64,000 nt of DNA from an uncultured Collinsella sp. (lineage in GTDB: Bacteria; Actinomycetota; Coriobacteriia; Coriobacteriales; Coriobacteriaceae), in assembly GCA_900548265.1 (NCBI GenBank), contig URKG01000007.1, positions 30,891 through 94,890 on the forward strand, written 5' to 3'. Each line of letters starts with the position of its first letter. Position 1 is the stretch's first letter. Positions 51,830-60,514 of the stretch are shown piece by piece. A program made the position numbers and the translations under genes. The notes beneath the pieces were generated by a model, which saw only the letters and a list, made by a program, of their open reading frames with translations, searched no databases and was not told the origin of the DNA.

Positions 51830-51830
51830 C

Positions 51831-52328
51831 ATGAGGATTTTTAGCCCCAAACGTTACGTTGCCTCAGTCGATCGCATCGACCTTGATACCCTGTGGGCCG
51901 ACGGCAAACGCGCCATTCTGCTCGATCGCGATAACACCCTGGTGCCGCGCGACACCGAGCAGGTTCCCGCCGCGGTTTCCGCCTGGCTCGATGCCGCCCG
52001 CGCCAAAGGCTTTAAGCTGTGCATGGTGTCCAACAACTGGCATCGCGACCAGGTCATGAGCTCTGCACGCGAGCTGGGACTCGAGGCCATCAGCCACGCC
52101 ATGAAGCCGGCGCCGTTTGCCCTCAAGGCGGGTCTTAAGCGCCTCGGCGCCACGGCCGACGAGGCGGTGCTGATCGGTGATCAGCTCTACACGGACGTGT
52201 GGAGCGGCAACTTCGCCGGCGTCGATACCATTCTTGTCAAGCCGCAGGCAACCCAGGACCTGTGGTACACGCAGATCTTCCGTATCTTTGAGCGCCGGGC
52301 CCTGCGCGACCTTCCCTGCGAGGAATAG
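51831..52328 (+). CDS. YqeG-family HAD IIIA phosphatase
   Basis: 165 residues with HAD motifs: LLDRDNTLVPRD (motif I, nucleophile Asp), MVSNN (motif II), KPAPFALKAGLKRLG (Lys motif III) and LIGDQLYTDVWSGNFAGVDT (motif IV). YqeG proteins include mitochondrial/bacterial phosphatidylglycerophosphate phosphatase relatives; a role in lipid or nucleotide metabolism is not proven here. It starts one base after the mltG stop and is followed by aroK, matching part of the yqeG-aroE/yqeH neighbourhood in Gram-positive genomes. Confidence 0.87.
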   Translation: MRIFSPKRYVASVDRIDLDTLWADGKRAILLDRDNTLVPRDTEQVPAAVSAWLDAARAKGFKLCMVSNNWHRDQVMSSARELGLEAISHAMKPAPFALKAGLKRLGATADEAVLIGDQLYTDVWSGNFAGVDTILVKPQATQDLWYTQIFRIFERRALRDLPCEE

Positions 52329-52336
52329 GTTTCGCC

Positions 52337-52870
52337 ATGTCTCAGCACATCAAACACGGCTGTGACCATATCTTCTTTATCGGCTTTTTGGGCGCGGGCA
52401 AGTCGACGCTTGCGCGCAACGTGGGCACTATGTTCAAGCGTCGATTCATCGATACCGATCGTTTGGTTGTGCGTCGATGCGGCAAGTCGGTGACCGAGAT
52501 ATTTAAGACCGAAGGCGAGGATCGTTTTCGCGAGCTCGAGACCTCGGCACTCCGTTCGCTTCAAAGCGAGCGCAGCCTGTTGGTATCGTGCGGGGGTGGC
52601 ATCGTCGAGACGCCGGTAAACATTGAGCTGATGCACGAGATGGGTACCTGCGTGTACCTCGAAGGCGACTTTGAGGATTCGTTGCGCCAGATTCGCCGCT
52701 CCGATACCCGGCCTGATTTCCGCTCGCCCGAGCATGCTGCGCGCCTGTTTGAGCATCGCCGTCCGCTGTATCGCCAGGCCGCCGATATTACCCTTGATAT
52801 TCGCAACAAGTCCTTCGAGGACGTTTCCTACCTTTGTGCCGAAATGCTTTTGGAGCGTGGACTGCTATGA
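52337..52870 (+). CDS. aroK: Shikimate kinase
   Basis: Phosphorylates shikimate to shikimate 3-phosphate. Walker A is FIGFLGAGKSTLARNVG, the substrate-binding region FIDTDRLVVRRCGKSVTEIF with the DxD pair, GEDRFRELE carries the conserved Arg and Glu, and CGGGIVE is the GGG loop. RRPLYRQAADI matches the R-x-PLY lid end. 177 residues. It appears functional. Its stop overlaps the start of the AroB-like gene by 4 bases, so the two are coupled. Confidence 0.92.
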   Translation: MSQHIKHGCDHIFFIGFLGAGKSTLARNVGTMFKRRFIDTDRLVVRRCGKSVTEIFKTEGEDRFRELETSALRSLQSERSLLVSCGGGIVETPVNIELMHEMGTCVYLEGDFEDSLRQIRRSDTRPDFRSPEHAARLFEHRRPLYRQAADITLDIRNKSFEDVSYLCAEMLLERGLL

Positions 52871-53976
52871 TTCGCCGTCAACTTATCAATTTCCAAAACC
52901 GCAGTGTCGATGTCCGCGTCGGATTGGGCGCGTTCGAGGAGCTGTCGCGCATGTTTGCCTCGGCTGTGGGCAAGCCTAAGCGCGCGATGGTGGTTTGGAA
53001 CGACGCCACATCCGAGCGTTTTGGCGAGGTCGTCGAGCATGCGCTGGTCGACGCCGGGTTTGCCGTGTCGCTGCTCGCCCTTGAGGTTTCTCCTGCCGGC
53101 GCTACGCTGGCCGATGCCGATACCGTCTTTGGCGCCCTGTCGGCTAACGGCATTACCTGCGACGATCTCGTTGTCGCTGTCGGCGACACGGCGACCTGCT
53201 CGGTTGTTTGCTGGTGTGCCAATCAGTGGTGCGGTCGCACCGAGTGCGCCTTGCTGCCGACCACGTTCGACGCCATGCTCACGGTCGCGACGACTATGAA
53301 GCCGCTCGTCGCCTCGTCGGCGAATGCGCTTCCCACTATCGCGTTCCGTCCCGAGCCGGGCCTGGTCGTGTGTGACCTCGACCTTGTTCGCGAGGCGGAC
53401 CCCGAGGACCTCAAGCTCGGCTATGTGGTACTTGTTGGCACCATGCTTTCGAGCAGCAAGTCCCGCTGGAATCAGTTTACTGAGACCGTCCCCGAGATTC
53501 TCGCGGGCGAGGAGGTCGCGCTCGTTAATGCCGTTCAGTGGTCTCAGACTGCCCGCAAGGACGTACTGATGGCCACGAACCCGAGCGCCCGTCATGCGCT
53601 CGATTTTGGTAAGACGGGGGAGCGTACCCTGCGCGCCTGCTTGGGCGATGCCGCTACGCAGATCCCTGCCTACCAGCTGTTGTCCGAGGGCATGCGTTTT
53701 GAGGCGCGCGTTGCCCACGATGCTTGCGACTTCGATATCGATTACGTTTTTGAGGTCGATGACTGCCTGGAGGACTTTGGCATCGAGGAGCTTGCCTTCG
53801 ATCTGGAGCCCACCGCGTTTATCGAGGAGTTCCGCAAACAGCAGTTCGCCCGCTCGAACCGCAGTATGTTGCCGCTGCCCGCGGCACTCGGCGCCATTCG
53901 TCTAACGAGCGTTGAGGACGAGGTTCTTGAGCGCCATGCTCACGCCTACTTGGCTTCTCGCAAAGAACTTCTCTAA
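52867..53976 (+). CDS. Degenerate 3-dehydroquinate synthase (AroB) homologue
   Basis: 369 residues, the normal length of AroB, aligned over its whole span (for example DTVFGALSANGI, a PTT at 131-133, and VVCDLDL at 167-173). The catalytic signatures are gone: the GGGxxGD NAD-binding loop is AVGDTATC; the VGGKT region is LTVATTM; GKN is SAN; LAEVIKYG is YVVLVGTM; the metal-ligand HTFGHA is KTGERT (249-254); HGEAV is SEGMR. The frame is intact and coupled to aroK. It is most likely a pseudoenzyme or a protein with a new role; a true AroB would be expected elsewhere if the pathway works. This is a reading by eye against AroB from memory. Confidence 0.75.
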   Translation: MIRRQLINFQNRSVDVRVGLGAFEELSRMFASAVGKPKRAMVVWNDATSERFGEVVEHALVDAGFAVSLLALEVSPAGATLADADTVFGALSANGITCDDLVVAVGDTATCSVVCWCANQWCGRTECALLPTTFDAMLTVATTMKPLVASSANALPTIAFRPEPGLVVCDLDLVREADPEDLKLGYVVLVGTMLSSSKSRWNQFTETVPEILAGEEVALVNAVQWSQTARKDVLMATNPSARHALDFGKTGERTLRACLGDAATQIPAYQLLSEGMRFEARVAHDACDFDIDYVFEVDDCLEDFGIEELAFDLEPTAFIEEFRKQQFARSNRSMLPLPAALGAIRLTSVEDEVLERHAHAYLASRKELL

Positions 53977-54013
53977 GATTTATTGACATCCATCGTCTTT
54001 CGTATCATGTTGA

Positions 54014-54080
54014 GGGACGGGTTTCCAATCGATTGCAGATCGCATGCGATTCCGTCGTTCGGTTGAGATCCGTCCCGTCT
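54014..54080 (+). promoter_or_regulatory. Leader hairpin upstream of pepQ
   Basis: GGGACGG (54014-54020) pairs with CCGTCCC (54070-54076), followed by GTCTTTATAG, with a second small GATCGC/GCGATT pairing inside. A TTGACA at 53983-53988 lies upstream and TATCATGTT at 54003-54011 may hold the -10, so the hairpin would be near the start of the transcript. It may be a terminator of the aro genes or a leader structure. Confidence 0.4.
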
Positions 54081-54108
54081 TTATAGAGACAATAAGAAAG
54101 GAATCTGC

Positions 54109-55239
54109 ATGTCTGAGTTTGCTGCCGGTCCTGCCGGTCGTATCGAACGTGTCCGTGCCCTGATGGTCGAGCGCGGCTACGACGCTATCGTGGTACGCGA
54201 CGAGGCCAATCTTCGTTGGCTCACGGGCGTGAAGGGCGTCTTCGATTACACCTTCGAGTTCCCGCACGCGGCGTTTATTACGGCTGACCAGTGCCTGTTC
54301 CATACCGACTCGCGCTACCTCAACAGCTTTGAGGAGAACACGCCCGCCGGCAGCCTCTGGGTCTACGACATGGACGAGGGCACCATCCCCGGTTGGGTCG
54401 CCGGCAAGATCGCAGCCAACAAGTGCCGCGTCTGCGCTGTCGAGGACGACATGCAGATCAACTTCTACCAGGGTATTCAGCGTGGTCTGGAGGACCGTTC
54501 CGTCGCCTGCATGTTGCCGCTGATGCATGACGACATCCGTAAGATGCGCGCCATCAAGGACGCCGAGGAGATCGAGCTCATGCGGCATGCGCAGTCGATC
54601 ACTGACGCCGCCTTCCAGCATATGCTCGGCTTTATTAAGCCCGGTATGACCGAGAAGCAGGTTCGCAACGAGCTCGAGAACTTTATGTTCGCCAACGGCG
54701 CCGACAGCCTGGCCTTCGGCTCCATTGTGGCGAGCGGCCCCAACACCGCCAACCCGCATGCCGTGCCGAGCGACCGCGTGATTGAGAAGGGCGACTTTGT
54801 CCTCATGGATTACGGTGCGGGCTACTGCGATTATCGTTCCGATATGACGCGCACCGTCGTGATGGGCGAGCCCACGCAGGAGCAGCTCGACCTGTACGCG
54901 CTCGTGCGCCGTACGCACGAGGAGTGCGTCGCCGCCATCCATCCGGGCGTCGAGGGCAACGACATTTTCAAGCTTTCCAAGAAGATCATCGGTGATGCCG
55001 GCTATGGCGATTACTACAACCATGGTCTGGGCCACGGCGTGGGCATCGACATCCATGAGCTGCCCAACTTCAACCGCAGCAAGAACACTATCGAGGTCGG
55101 CTCGGTTATCACCATGGAGCCCGGCGTGTATCTGCCCGGTGTGGGCGGCGTGCGCCTGGAGGACTACGGCGTGGTCACCGAGAACGGCTACGAGCCCTTC
55201 ACCAAGACCCCGCACGACCTGCACGTCATCGATTGCTAG
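54109..55239 (+). CDS. pepQ: Xaa-Pro peptidase (M24 family)
   Basis: 376-residue metallopeptidase of the prolidase/aminopeptidase P group. An N-terminal creatinase-like domain (MVERGYDAIVVRDEANLRWL) is followed by the pita-bread catalytic domain with the metal ligands: MDYGAGYCDYRSDMTRT (two Asp), GLGHGVGIDIHE (His), TMEPGVYLP (Glu) and RLEDYGVV (Glu). Dipeptidase versus aminopeptidase cannot be told apart with certainty. AAAGGA precedes the ATG. pepQ upstream of efp is a common pairing. Confidence 0.92.
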   Translation: MSEFAAGPAGRIERVRALMVERGYDAIVVRDEANLRWLTGVKGVFDYTFEFPHAAFITADQCLFHTDSRYLNSFEENTPAGSLWVYDMDEGTIPGWVAGKIAANKCRVCAVEDDMQINFYQGIQRGLEDRSVACMLPLMHDDIRKMRAIKDAEEIELMRHAQSITDAAFQHMLGFIKPGMTEKQVRNELENFMFANGADSLAFGSIVASGPNTANPHAVPSDRVIEKGDFVLMDYGAGYCDYRSDMTRTVVMGEPTQEQLDLYALVRRTHEECVAAIHPGVEGNDIFKLSKKIIGDAGYGDYYNHGLGHGVGIDIHELPNFNRSKNTIEVGSVITMEPGVYLPGVGGVRLEDYGVVTENGYEPFTKTPHDLHVIDC

Positions 55240-55261
55240 CCCATTTCGATAGATTTTTGGG

Positions 55262-55304
55262 GCGGGGCGTCCGGAGTAATTCGGGCGCCCCGCGTTCTCT
55301 TTTT
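55262..55304 (+). terminator. Terminator after pepQ
   Basis: GCGGGGCGTCCG (55262-55273) pairs with CGGGCGCCCCGC (55282-55293), 12 bp with one G-T pair, followed by a T-rich tract. Confidence 0.85.
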
Positions 55305-55335
55305 ATGCGCTCGCTGCAGGCGCCGTCTGCAAGTG

Positions 55336-55341
55336 TATAAT
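55336..55341 (+). promoter_or_regulatory. -10 element of efp
   Basis: A perfect TATAAT about 57 bases before the efp start. The -35 position (about 55313) has no good match. Confidence 0.6.
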
Positions 55342-55398
55342 TTCGGTCGTATGTAATTTGGACGCTTGCGCGTTCTGCCCATAACAAGAAAGGTCGCT

Positions 55399-55962
55399 AT
55401 GCCTACCATTTCTACCGCCGACTTCAAGAACGGCCTCGGTCTCCGCATTAAGGACAAGGTCTACACCATCGTCGAGTTCCAGCATGTCAAGCCGGGCAAG
55501 GGCGGCGCGTTTGTGCGCTACAAGACCCGCGACATCAAGAGCGGCCGCGTCGTCGAGAACACCTGCAACGCCGGCACCAAGTTCGAGAGCGTTATGCTCA
55601 CCACCCGTGAGTTCCAGTACCTCTACAACGATGGCGCCGACTACATTTTCATGGACAATGAGACCTATGAGCAGGTTCCCGTTCCTGAGGACATGGTGGG
55701 CGAGAACTCCAAGTGGCTGCGCGAGAACGACATCTGCCAGCTGCTCTTTGCCGACGATGAGCTCATGGGCGTGACCCCGCCGATGTTCATCGAGACCACC
55801 ATCGTCCAGACCGACCCGGGCTTTAAGGGCGACACCGTCCAGGGTTCCACCAAGCCGGCCACGATCGACACCGGCGCTGTCATCCAGGTCCCCATGTACC
55901 TCAACGAGGGCGAGGTCATCAAGGTTGACACCCGCGACGGCAAGTTCGTCTCCCGCGTCTAG
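55399..55962 (+). CDS. efp: Elongation factor P
   Basis: 187 residues; relieves ribosome stalling at polyproline. The N-terminal KOW-like domain has the loop VKPGKGGAFVRYKTRD with the modifiable Lys at the tip (GKGG). Two OB domains follow, with PGFKGDT and the ending GEVIKVDTRDGKFVSRV. The ATG at 55399 has GAAAGG upstream; the in-frame extension to 55366 lacks a ribosome site. It starts the efp-asp23-nusB-xseB-tlyA-nadK-recN series. Confidence 0.96.
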   Translation: MPTISTADFKNGLGLRIKDKVYTIVEFQHVKPGKGGAFVRYKTRDIKSGRVVENTCNAGTKFESVMLTTREFQYLYNDGADYIFMDNETYEQVPVPEDMVGENSKWLRENDICQLLFADDELMGVTPPMFIETTIVQTDPGFKGDTVQGSTKPATIDTGAVIQVPMYLNEGEVIKVDTRDGKFVSRV

Positions 55963-55986
55963 CAACCAACTCTTCTAGGAGGACTC

Positions 55987-56349
55987 ATGCCCCAGGAAAT
56001 CAAGATTGACGGCATCGGCATTTCGCCCGATGTTCTGACCGCCATCGTCTCGCGCGCCGTGTCGGATGTCGAGGGCATCGCCTCCGTTGGCGTCAAGGAC
56101 CTTGCCACCAACCTTGTCTCCATGATGCTCTCGTCCAAGGCCCCGGCTTCTGAGCCGGCGGTCGAGGCCGAGGTCGTCGGCGACAAGCTCGCACTCACCG
56201 TGCGTGTCGTGGTGTTCTTTGGCTATCCGTTCAAGAAACTCGCCGAGGCCGTTCGCGCCGCCGTGGTCGCCGCCATCGATGCCCAGGTGGGCGTCGAGGT
56301 CGAGCGCGTTGACGTTTGCATCGACGGTCTCGTTTTCCCCAAGGAGTAA
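55987..56349 (+). CDS. Asp23/Gls24 family protein, second copy
   Basis: 120 residues. SPDVLTAIVSRAVSDVEGIA and LTVRVVVFFGYPFKKLAEAV, then VERVDVCIDGLVF, match the Asp23 family. It lies between efp and nusB, the usual site of this gene in Gram-positive bacteria. Function is not defined. It is only distantly similar to the copy at 10074. AGGAGG precedes the ATG. Confidence 0.87.
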   Translation: MPQEIKIDGIGISPDVLTAIVSRAVSDVEGIASVGVKDLATNLVSMMLSSKAPASEPAVEAEVVGDKLALTVRVVVFFGYPFKKLAEAVRAAVVAAIDAQVGVEVERVDVCIDGLVFPKE

Positions 56350-56352
56350 CCT

Positions 56353-56940
56353 TTGAGCCTTAAGGTTTATCGCGGGCGCACGCTTGCCCGCAGTCAGGCG
56401 CTGCAGCTGCTGTTCCAGGCCGAGGCCACGGACAGCCCGCTCGAGCGCGTCCTCGAGGGCGATTTCCTGATCTCGAAGGGTCCCCTCGACCCCTATGCGC
56501 TGGAGCTTTGCCGCGGAGCCTACGAGCACATTGATCGCATCGATTGTGCCTTGCGCGCCGTCGCCAAGAACTGGGATCTTATGCGCATGCCCGGCGCCGA
56601 CCGCAACCTGCTGCGTATCGCCGTCTACGAGATGCGCTTCCTTACCGACGAAGAGGTCTCGGACGCCATCGTCATCAACGAGGCCGTCGAGCTTGCCAAG
56701 GCCTATGGCACCGACCAGTCCGCTTCGTTCGTCAACGGCGTGCTGGGCAAGATCGCTCGCAGCGAGGAACTGCCGGGCGAGGACCTGTACCAAGAGCTGC
56801 TGGCCGAGGATCGCGCTCGCGAGGAGGCACAGGCTGCCGAGGCAGCCGCCAAGGTCGCTGCTGCTCAGGCTGCTGCCGGTGTACTTGCCGAGGACGCGGA
56901 CGCTGCTGGGGCCGTCGAGGCCGACTCCGTCGAGGAGTAG
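56353..56940 (+). CDS. nusB: Transcription antitermination factor NusB
   Basis: RNA-binding helical protein that with S10 supports rRNA antitermination. The core (about 1-145) shows GRTLARSQALQLLFQAEAT, ALRAVAKNWDLMRMPGADRN, LRIAVYEMRFL and FVNGVLGKIARSEE. About 45 residues of Ala/Glu-rich low-complexity tail follow the core, giving 195 residues against a usual ~140. Start is TTG with AAGGAG at 56341-56346. xseB follows after two bases. Confidence 0.92.
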   Translation: MSLKVYRGRTLARSQALQLLFQAEATDSPLERVLEGDFLISKGPLDPYALELCRGAYEHIDRIDCALRAVAKNWDLMRMPGADRNLLRIAVYEMRFLTDEEVSDAIVINEAVELAKAYGTDQSASFVNGVLGKIARSEELPGEDLYQELLAEDRAREEAQAAEAAAKVAAAQAAAGVLAEDADAAGAVEADSVEE

Positions 56941-56942
56941 CC

Positions 56943-57209
56943 ATGCCAGAGGGTTCCGTCCGCAACTTCGATGAGATCTCGGATCGCCTGGACCAGATCA
57001 TCGCCACCGTTCGCTCCAAGGATACGTCCTTGGAGCGTTCGCTCGATTTGTTTGACGAGGCGATTGAGCTGGGTTCCCGTGCGGTCGATATGGTCGACAA
57101 GTTTGAGCTGACGCCGCGTGAGGCCGACAAGCTCGAGCAGGAATACGATGAGGATGCGGCAAGCGAGTCTCAAGATGGGCAGGCCGCATCACCGGATACG
57201 AATGGTTGA
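56943..57209 (+). CDS. xseB: Exonuclease VII small subunit
   Basis: 88 residues. NFDEISDRLDQIIATVRSKD and TSLERSLDLFDEAIEL match the XseB helical hairpin, followed by an acidic tail. It assembles with XseA to degrade single-stranded DNA; xseA, often adjacent, is not in the window. The stop overlaps the tlyA ATG by one base (TGATG). Confidence 0.87.
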   Translation: MPEGSVRNFDEISDRLDQIIATVRSKDTSLERSLDLFDEAIELGSRAVDMVDKFELTPREADKLEQEYDEDAASESQDGQAASPDTNG

Positions 57210-58021
57210 TGGCATTCATGAAACGCGTGCGTCTCGATGACGAACTGATTTCACAGGGCATCTGCGCCGATCGCGCGGATGCCCTTCGCACTCTTATGGC
57301 CGGCTTGGTTTCGAGCGGCGGTGAGCGTTTGACCTCTCCGGGCCTTAAGGTGACGCCTGGCCTGCCACTGCACGTTAAGGGGCGCATTCCGTACGTTGGG
57401 CGCGGCGGCCTTAAGCTCGAGGGCGCGCTCGATGCGTTTTGTATCAATCCGACGGGCCTTGCCTGTTTGGATGTGGGCTGCTCTACCGGGGGTTTTACCG
57501 ATTGCCTGCTCAAGCGCGGAGCTGCGACCGTTGTCTCTGTGGACGTGGGTCGCGCCCAGTTCGATTGGTCGTTGCGTCAGGACGATCGCGTGACGCTGCA
57601 TGAGCGCACAAACGTGACGCAGCTGCCTGAGCTTGGCTATGCCGGCGCCATCGACCTGGCTGTGTGTGATGTCTCGTTTACCAGCATCGCGAACATTATC
57701 GATGCGGTACTGGCGTGCCTGGCGCCTACGGGTGCATTCTGCACGCTCGTAAAGCCACAGTTTGAAGCTCCGGCGGCGCTGGTGGGCGAGGGCGGCATTG
57801 TGACCGATCCCGCTGTGCGCCGCGATACGCTCGTGGCGGCGGTTGAGCTCTTTGCTGCCAAGGGGTTGTTCCCGGTCGATGTGTGCGTGTCGCCCATTCA
57901 TGGTGCCAAGGGCAACGTTGAGTTTTTCCTGTACGGCACGAGATTTGAATCTGGCGACCGCTCGCAAGACGTGCTGCAATCCCAGGTATCAGTTTTGAGC
58001 GAGAAAGCTGCAACGCTATGA
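57209..58021 (+). CDS. tlyA: TlyA-family rRNA (cytidine-2'-O)-methyltransferase
   Basis: 270 residues. An N-terminal S4 domain (RVRLDDELISQGICADRADA) is followed by an FtsJ/RrmJ-type methyltransferase: YVGRGGLKLEGALDAF, CLDVGCSTGGFTDCLLKRGA (SAM loop), DVSFTSI and LVKPQFE. TlyA methylates 16S and 23S rRNA in some bacteria; the name hemolysin is historical. The start is the ATG overlapping the xseB stop; ATG 57218 is possible. It overlaps nadK by 4 bases. Confidence 0.92.
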   Translation: MAFMKRVRLDDELISQGICADRADALRTLMAGLVSSGGERLTSPGLKVTPGLPLHVKGRIPYVGRGGLKLEGALDAFCINPTGLACLDVGCSTGGFTDCLLKRGAATVVSVDVGRAQFDWSLRQDDRVTLHERTNVTQLPELGYAGAIDLAVCDVSFTSIANIIDAVLACLAPTGAFCTLVKPQFEAPAALVGEGGIVTDPAVRRDTLVAAVELFAAKGLFPVDVCVSPIHGAKGNVEFFLYGTRFESGDRSQDVLQSQVSVLSEKAATL

Positions 58022-58878
58022 AGGTCTTTCTGGTTCCCAATTACTACAAGCAAGAGGCGGTCGAGAGCGGCCTGATGCTCGAGCTTTGGCTGACGCGCCA
58101 GGGCTATGAGGTCGCATGGGCTGCCGACCAGCGATCGAAGATTCAAAGCACGCCTGATATCGACGGCTCCGATCTGGTCATTACGCTCGGCGGCGACGGT
58201 ACGTTGCTGCGCGCTGCCCGCATCCTCAACCATCGCGAGATTCCTATCCTCGGTCTTTCCTATGGTCACCTGGGCTTTTTGACGGCTGCGAGTCCCGAGG
58301 AGCGCGACATTCTGCAGGTCGTGAGCGACGCCCTGTCCGGCGAGCTGCATGTGAGCCGTCGCGCTACCATCGCCGCGGATATCGTGTCCGTGCGCGAAGA
58401 CGGTACGAAGGATGTCGTGCGCACCTTCGCCCTCAACGACATGGCGCTTACCCGCGGTCCGCTGTCCGATATGGTCGAGTTCGACATCACGGTGTCCGGC
58501 CATCATATCGACCGCCTACGCGGTGACGGTGTCGTCGTTTCGACGGCGACTGGTTCTACGGGTTACGCGCTCAGTGCCGGTGGCCCCATCGTGAGCCCCG
58601 ACTATACGGGCATGGTCTGCGTACCCATTGCGCCGCACACCATTCAGGCCCGTGCCTTCTTGACTTCGCCGAGTGATGTCGTCGAAATCTTTATGTCTGA
58701 TGACCGTCCGAGCGTTCCGGCGATCGCTATCGATGGACAGTTTATTACCTGTGATGGCACCGTTGAGAGCGTGGCGGTGCGTCGTGGGCCCGGTGATGTG
58801 CTGCTGCTGGATTACGGCCCCGAGAGCTTCTATAACTCGGTGAGCCGCGTATTCTACGGAGTCCGTCATGATCGATGA
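58018..58878 (+). CDS. nadK: NAD kinase
   Basis: Phosphorylates NAD to NADP. 286 residues with LVITLGGDGTLLRAARI (GGDGT motif), FALNDMALTRG (NE/D motif), and GDGVVVSTATGSTGYALSAG (conserved Gly-rich NAD-binding motif). Start overlaps tlyA stop; its own 3' end overlaps recN by 11 bases. The tlyA-nadK-recN order is strongly conserved. Confidence 0.95.
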   Translation: MKVFLVPNYYKQEAVESGLMLELWLTRQGYEVAWAADQRSKIQSTPDIDGSDLVITLGGDGTLLRAARILNHREIPILGLSYGHLGFLTAASPEERDILQVVSDALSGELHVSRRATIAADIVSVREDGTKDVVRTFALNDMALTRGPLSDMVEFDITVSGHHIDRLRGDGVVVSTATGSTGYALSAGGPIVSPDYTGMVCVPIAPHTIQARAFLTSPSDVVEIFMSDDRPSVPAIAIDGQFITCDGTVESVAVRRGPGDVLLLDYGPESFYNSVSRVFYGVRHDR

Positions 58879-60496
58879 GCTGCAGGTTTCTAACATTGCA
58901 CTCATTCGCGAGGCGACGCTGGTACCGAGTGCCGGCCTGACTGTCCTGACCGGTGAGACCGGTGCCGGCAAGACTGCGCTGCTCTCGGCGCTCAAGCTTA
59001 TTTTGGGCGAGCGCGCGGATTCGTCGACGGTGCGCGAGGGCGAGGCGCTGGCGAGCGTCGAGGCGCGCCTGTTTGACGGGCCGCACGACACGGAGGGCTT
59101 TACCGTGCAGCGTAGCCTTTCTGCCGAGGGCCGCAGCCGCGTGAAGATTGACGGCCGCATCGCCAGCGTGCGCGAGCTTTCGGAGCGCGTTGGCGTGATG
59201 ATGGATCTGTGCGGCCAACACGAGCATCAGCGCTTGCTCGATCCATCGCATCACGTTGCGATGGTCGATGCCTGGGCGGGGCGCTCTGCGCTCAAGGCGC
59301 TGGATGCGTACCGTGCCTGCTTTAAAGCATCGCGCGCTGCCGCCAAGGAGGTTCGACGTGTCGAAGAGGCCTCGCGCGCGCAGGGGAGCCGCGTCGAGGA
59401 GGCGCGCTTTGCCCTCGAGCGCATCGGCGAGGTCGACCCCAAGCCGGGCGAGTATGAGGAACTCGAGGAACTGCTGCCGCGCTCCGAACATGCCGAGGTA
59501 CTGGTTGCCACGGCTAACGATGCCCATGCGTCGCTTGCTGCCGAAGGGGGAGCGCTCGATGCCGTGAACAGTGCCGTGGCAGAGCTTTCCCGTATGGCTG
59601 CCGTCGATCGCAAGCTGGGCGACATTGCCGATGCGCTTTCGGATGCCTGTATCTCCCTTGAGGATTGCGCGAACGAGCTTCGTTCCTATCGCGATGGCGT
59701 CGCCTTCGACCCGCGCGAGCTCGCTCGCATGCGTGAGCGGTATTCCGACCTTAAGGGTCTATTGCGTCAGTGGGGCCCCACCATGGACGATGTTTTTGCC
59801 ATGCGCGATCGCTCGCAAGAGCTGCTGTCCCTGGTCGATGATGGCGATGAACAGATCAAAAAAGCGCGTGAGGCACTCGGGAGCGCCGAGCGCGAGTTGT
59901 TTGCCGCTGCCAAGGCACTTAAGCGCGCCCGTAATACGGCGGCCCCTCGCTTCTGCCACGAGGTCTGCCGTCAGATGGCTCGCCTGGAGATGGGCGGCGC
60001 CGAGCTTGTCTGGGAGTCACGTGATCTTCCACGTGCTGAATGGACGCCCGTTGGTCCTTCGAGCTACGAGCTGCTATACCGCAGCGGTGCCGGCTTGACG
60101 CCACGTCCCCTGCGCCGCATTGCCTCGGGCGGCGAGTTAAGTCGCGTCATGCTGGCAAGCAAGGTTGTCCTCGGTAACGCGGACGGTGCCGATACGCTGG
60201 TGTTTGACGAGGTCGATGCTGGTGTCGGTGGCTCCACTGCGCGTGCGCTCGCGGGCGTGCTGGCAGATCTCGCCTCTACGCATCAGGTGATTGTCGTAAC
60301 CCACTTGGCGCAGGTCGCCGTCATGGCTGACAAGCATTACGTCGTCAGCAAGGAACCGGGCGATGTTCCCCAGACGCATTTGGACGAGGTAACCGGTGAA
60401 GCGCGTACCGCCGAGATCGCCCGCATGTTGAGCGGCGATCAGTCCGAGGCAAGCCTGGCGCACGCCAAGCAGATGCTCGAAGAAGCTCGAGGTTAG
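58868..60496 (+). CDS. recN: DNA repair protein RecN
   Basis: SMC-like ATPase for double-strand-break repair, 542 residues. MIDELQVSNIALI starts the head; Walker A is LTGETGAGKTALLSALKLIL. Coiled-coil arms cover about 150-350. The C-terminal head has LRRIASGGELSRVMLASKVV (signature) and TLVFDEVDAGVGGSTARAL (Walker B), and VVTHLAQVAVMADKHYVV. It ends at an inverted repeat before the convergent regulator gene. Confidence 0.95.
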   Translation: MIDELQVSNIALIREATLVPSAGLTVLTGETGAGKTALLSALKLILGERADSSTVREGEALASVEARLFDGPHDTEGFTVQRSLSAEGRSRVKIDGRIASVRELSERVGVMMDLCGQHEHQRLLDPSHHVAMVDAWAGRSALKALDAYRACFKASRAAAKEVRRVEEASRAQGSRVEEARFALERIGEVDPKPGEYEELEELLPRSEHAEVLVATANDAHASLAAEGGALDAVNSAVAELSRMAAVDRKLGDIADALSDACISLEDCANELRSYRDGVAFDPRELARMRERYSDLKGLLRQWGPTMDDVFAMRDRSQELLSLVDDGDEQIKKAREALGSAERELFAAAKALKRARNTAAPRFCHEVCRQMARLEMGGAELVWESRDLPRAEWTPVGPSSYELLYRSGAGLTPRPLRRIASGGELSRVMLASKVVLGNADGADTLVFDEVDAGVGGSTARALAGVLADLASTHQVIVVTHLAQVAVMADKHYVVSKEPGDVPQTHLDEVTGEARTAEIARMLSGDQSEASLAHAKQMLEEARG

Positions 60497-60514
60497 GCCG
60501 TATCAGCGGTGTTG

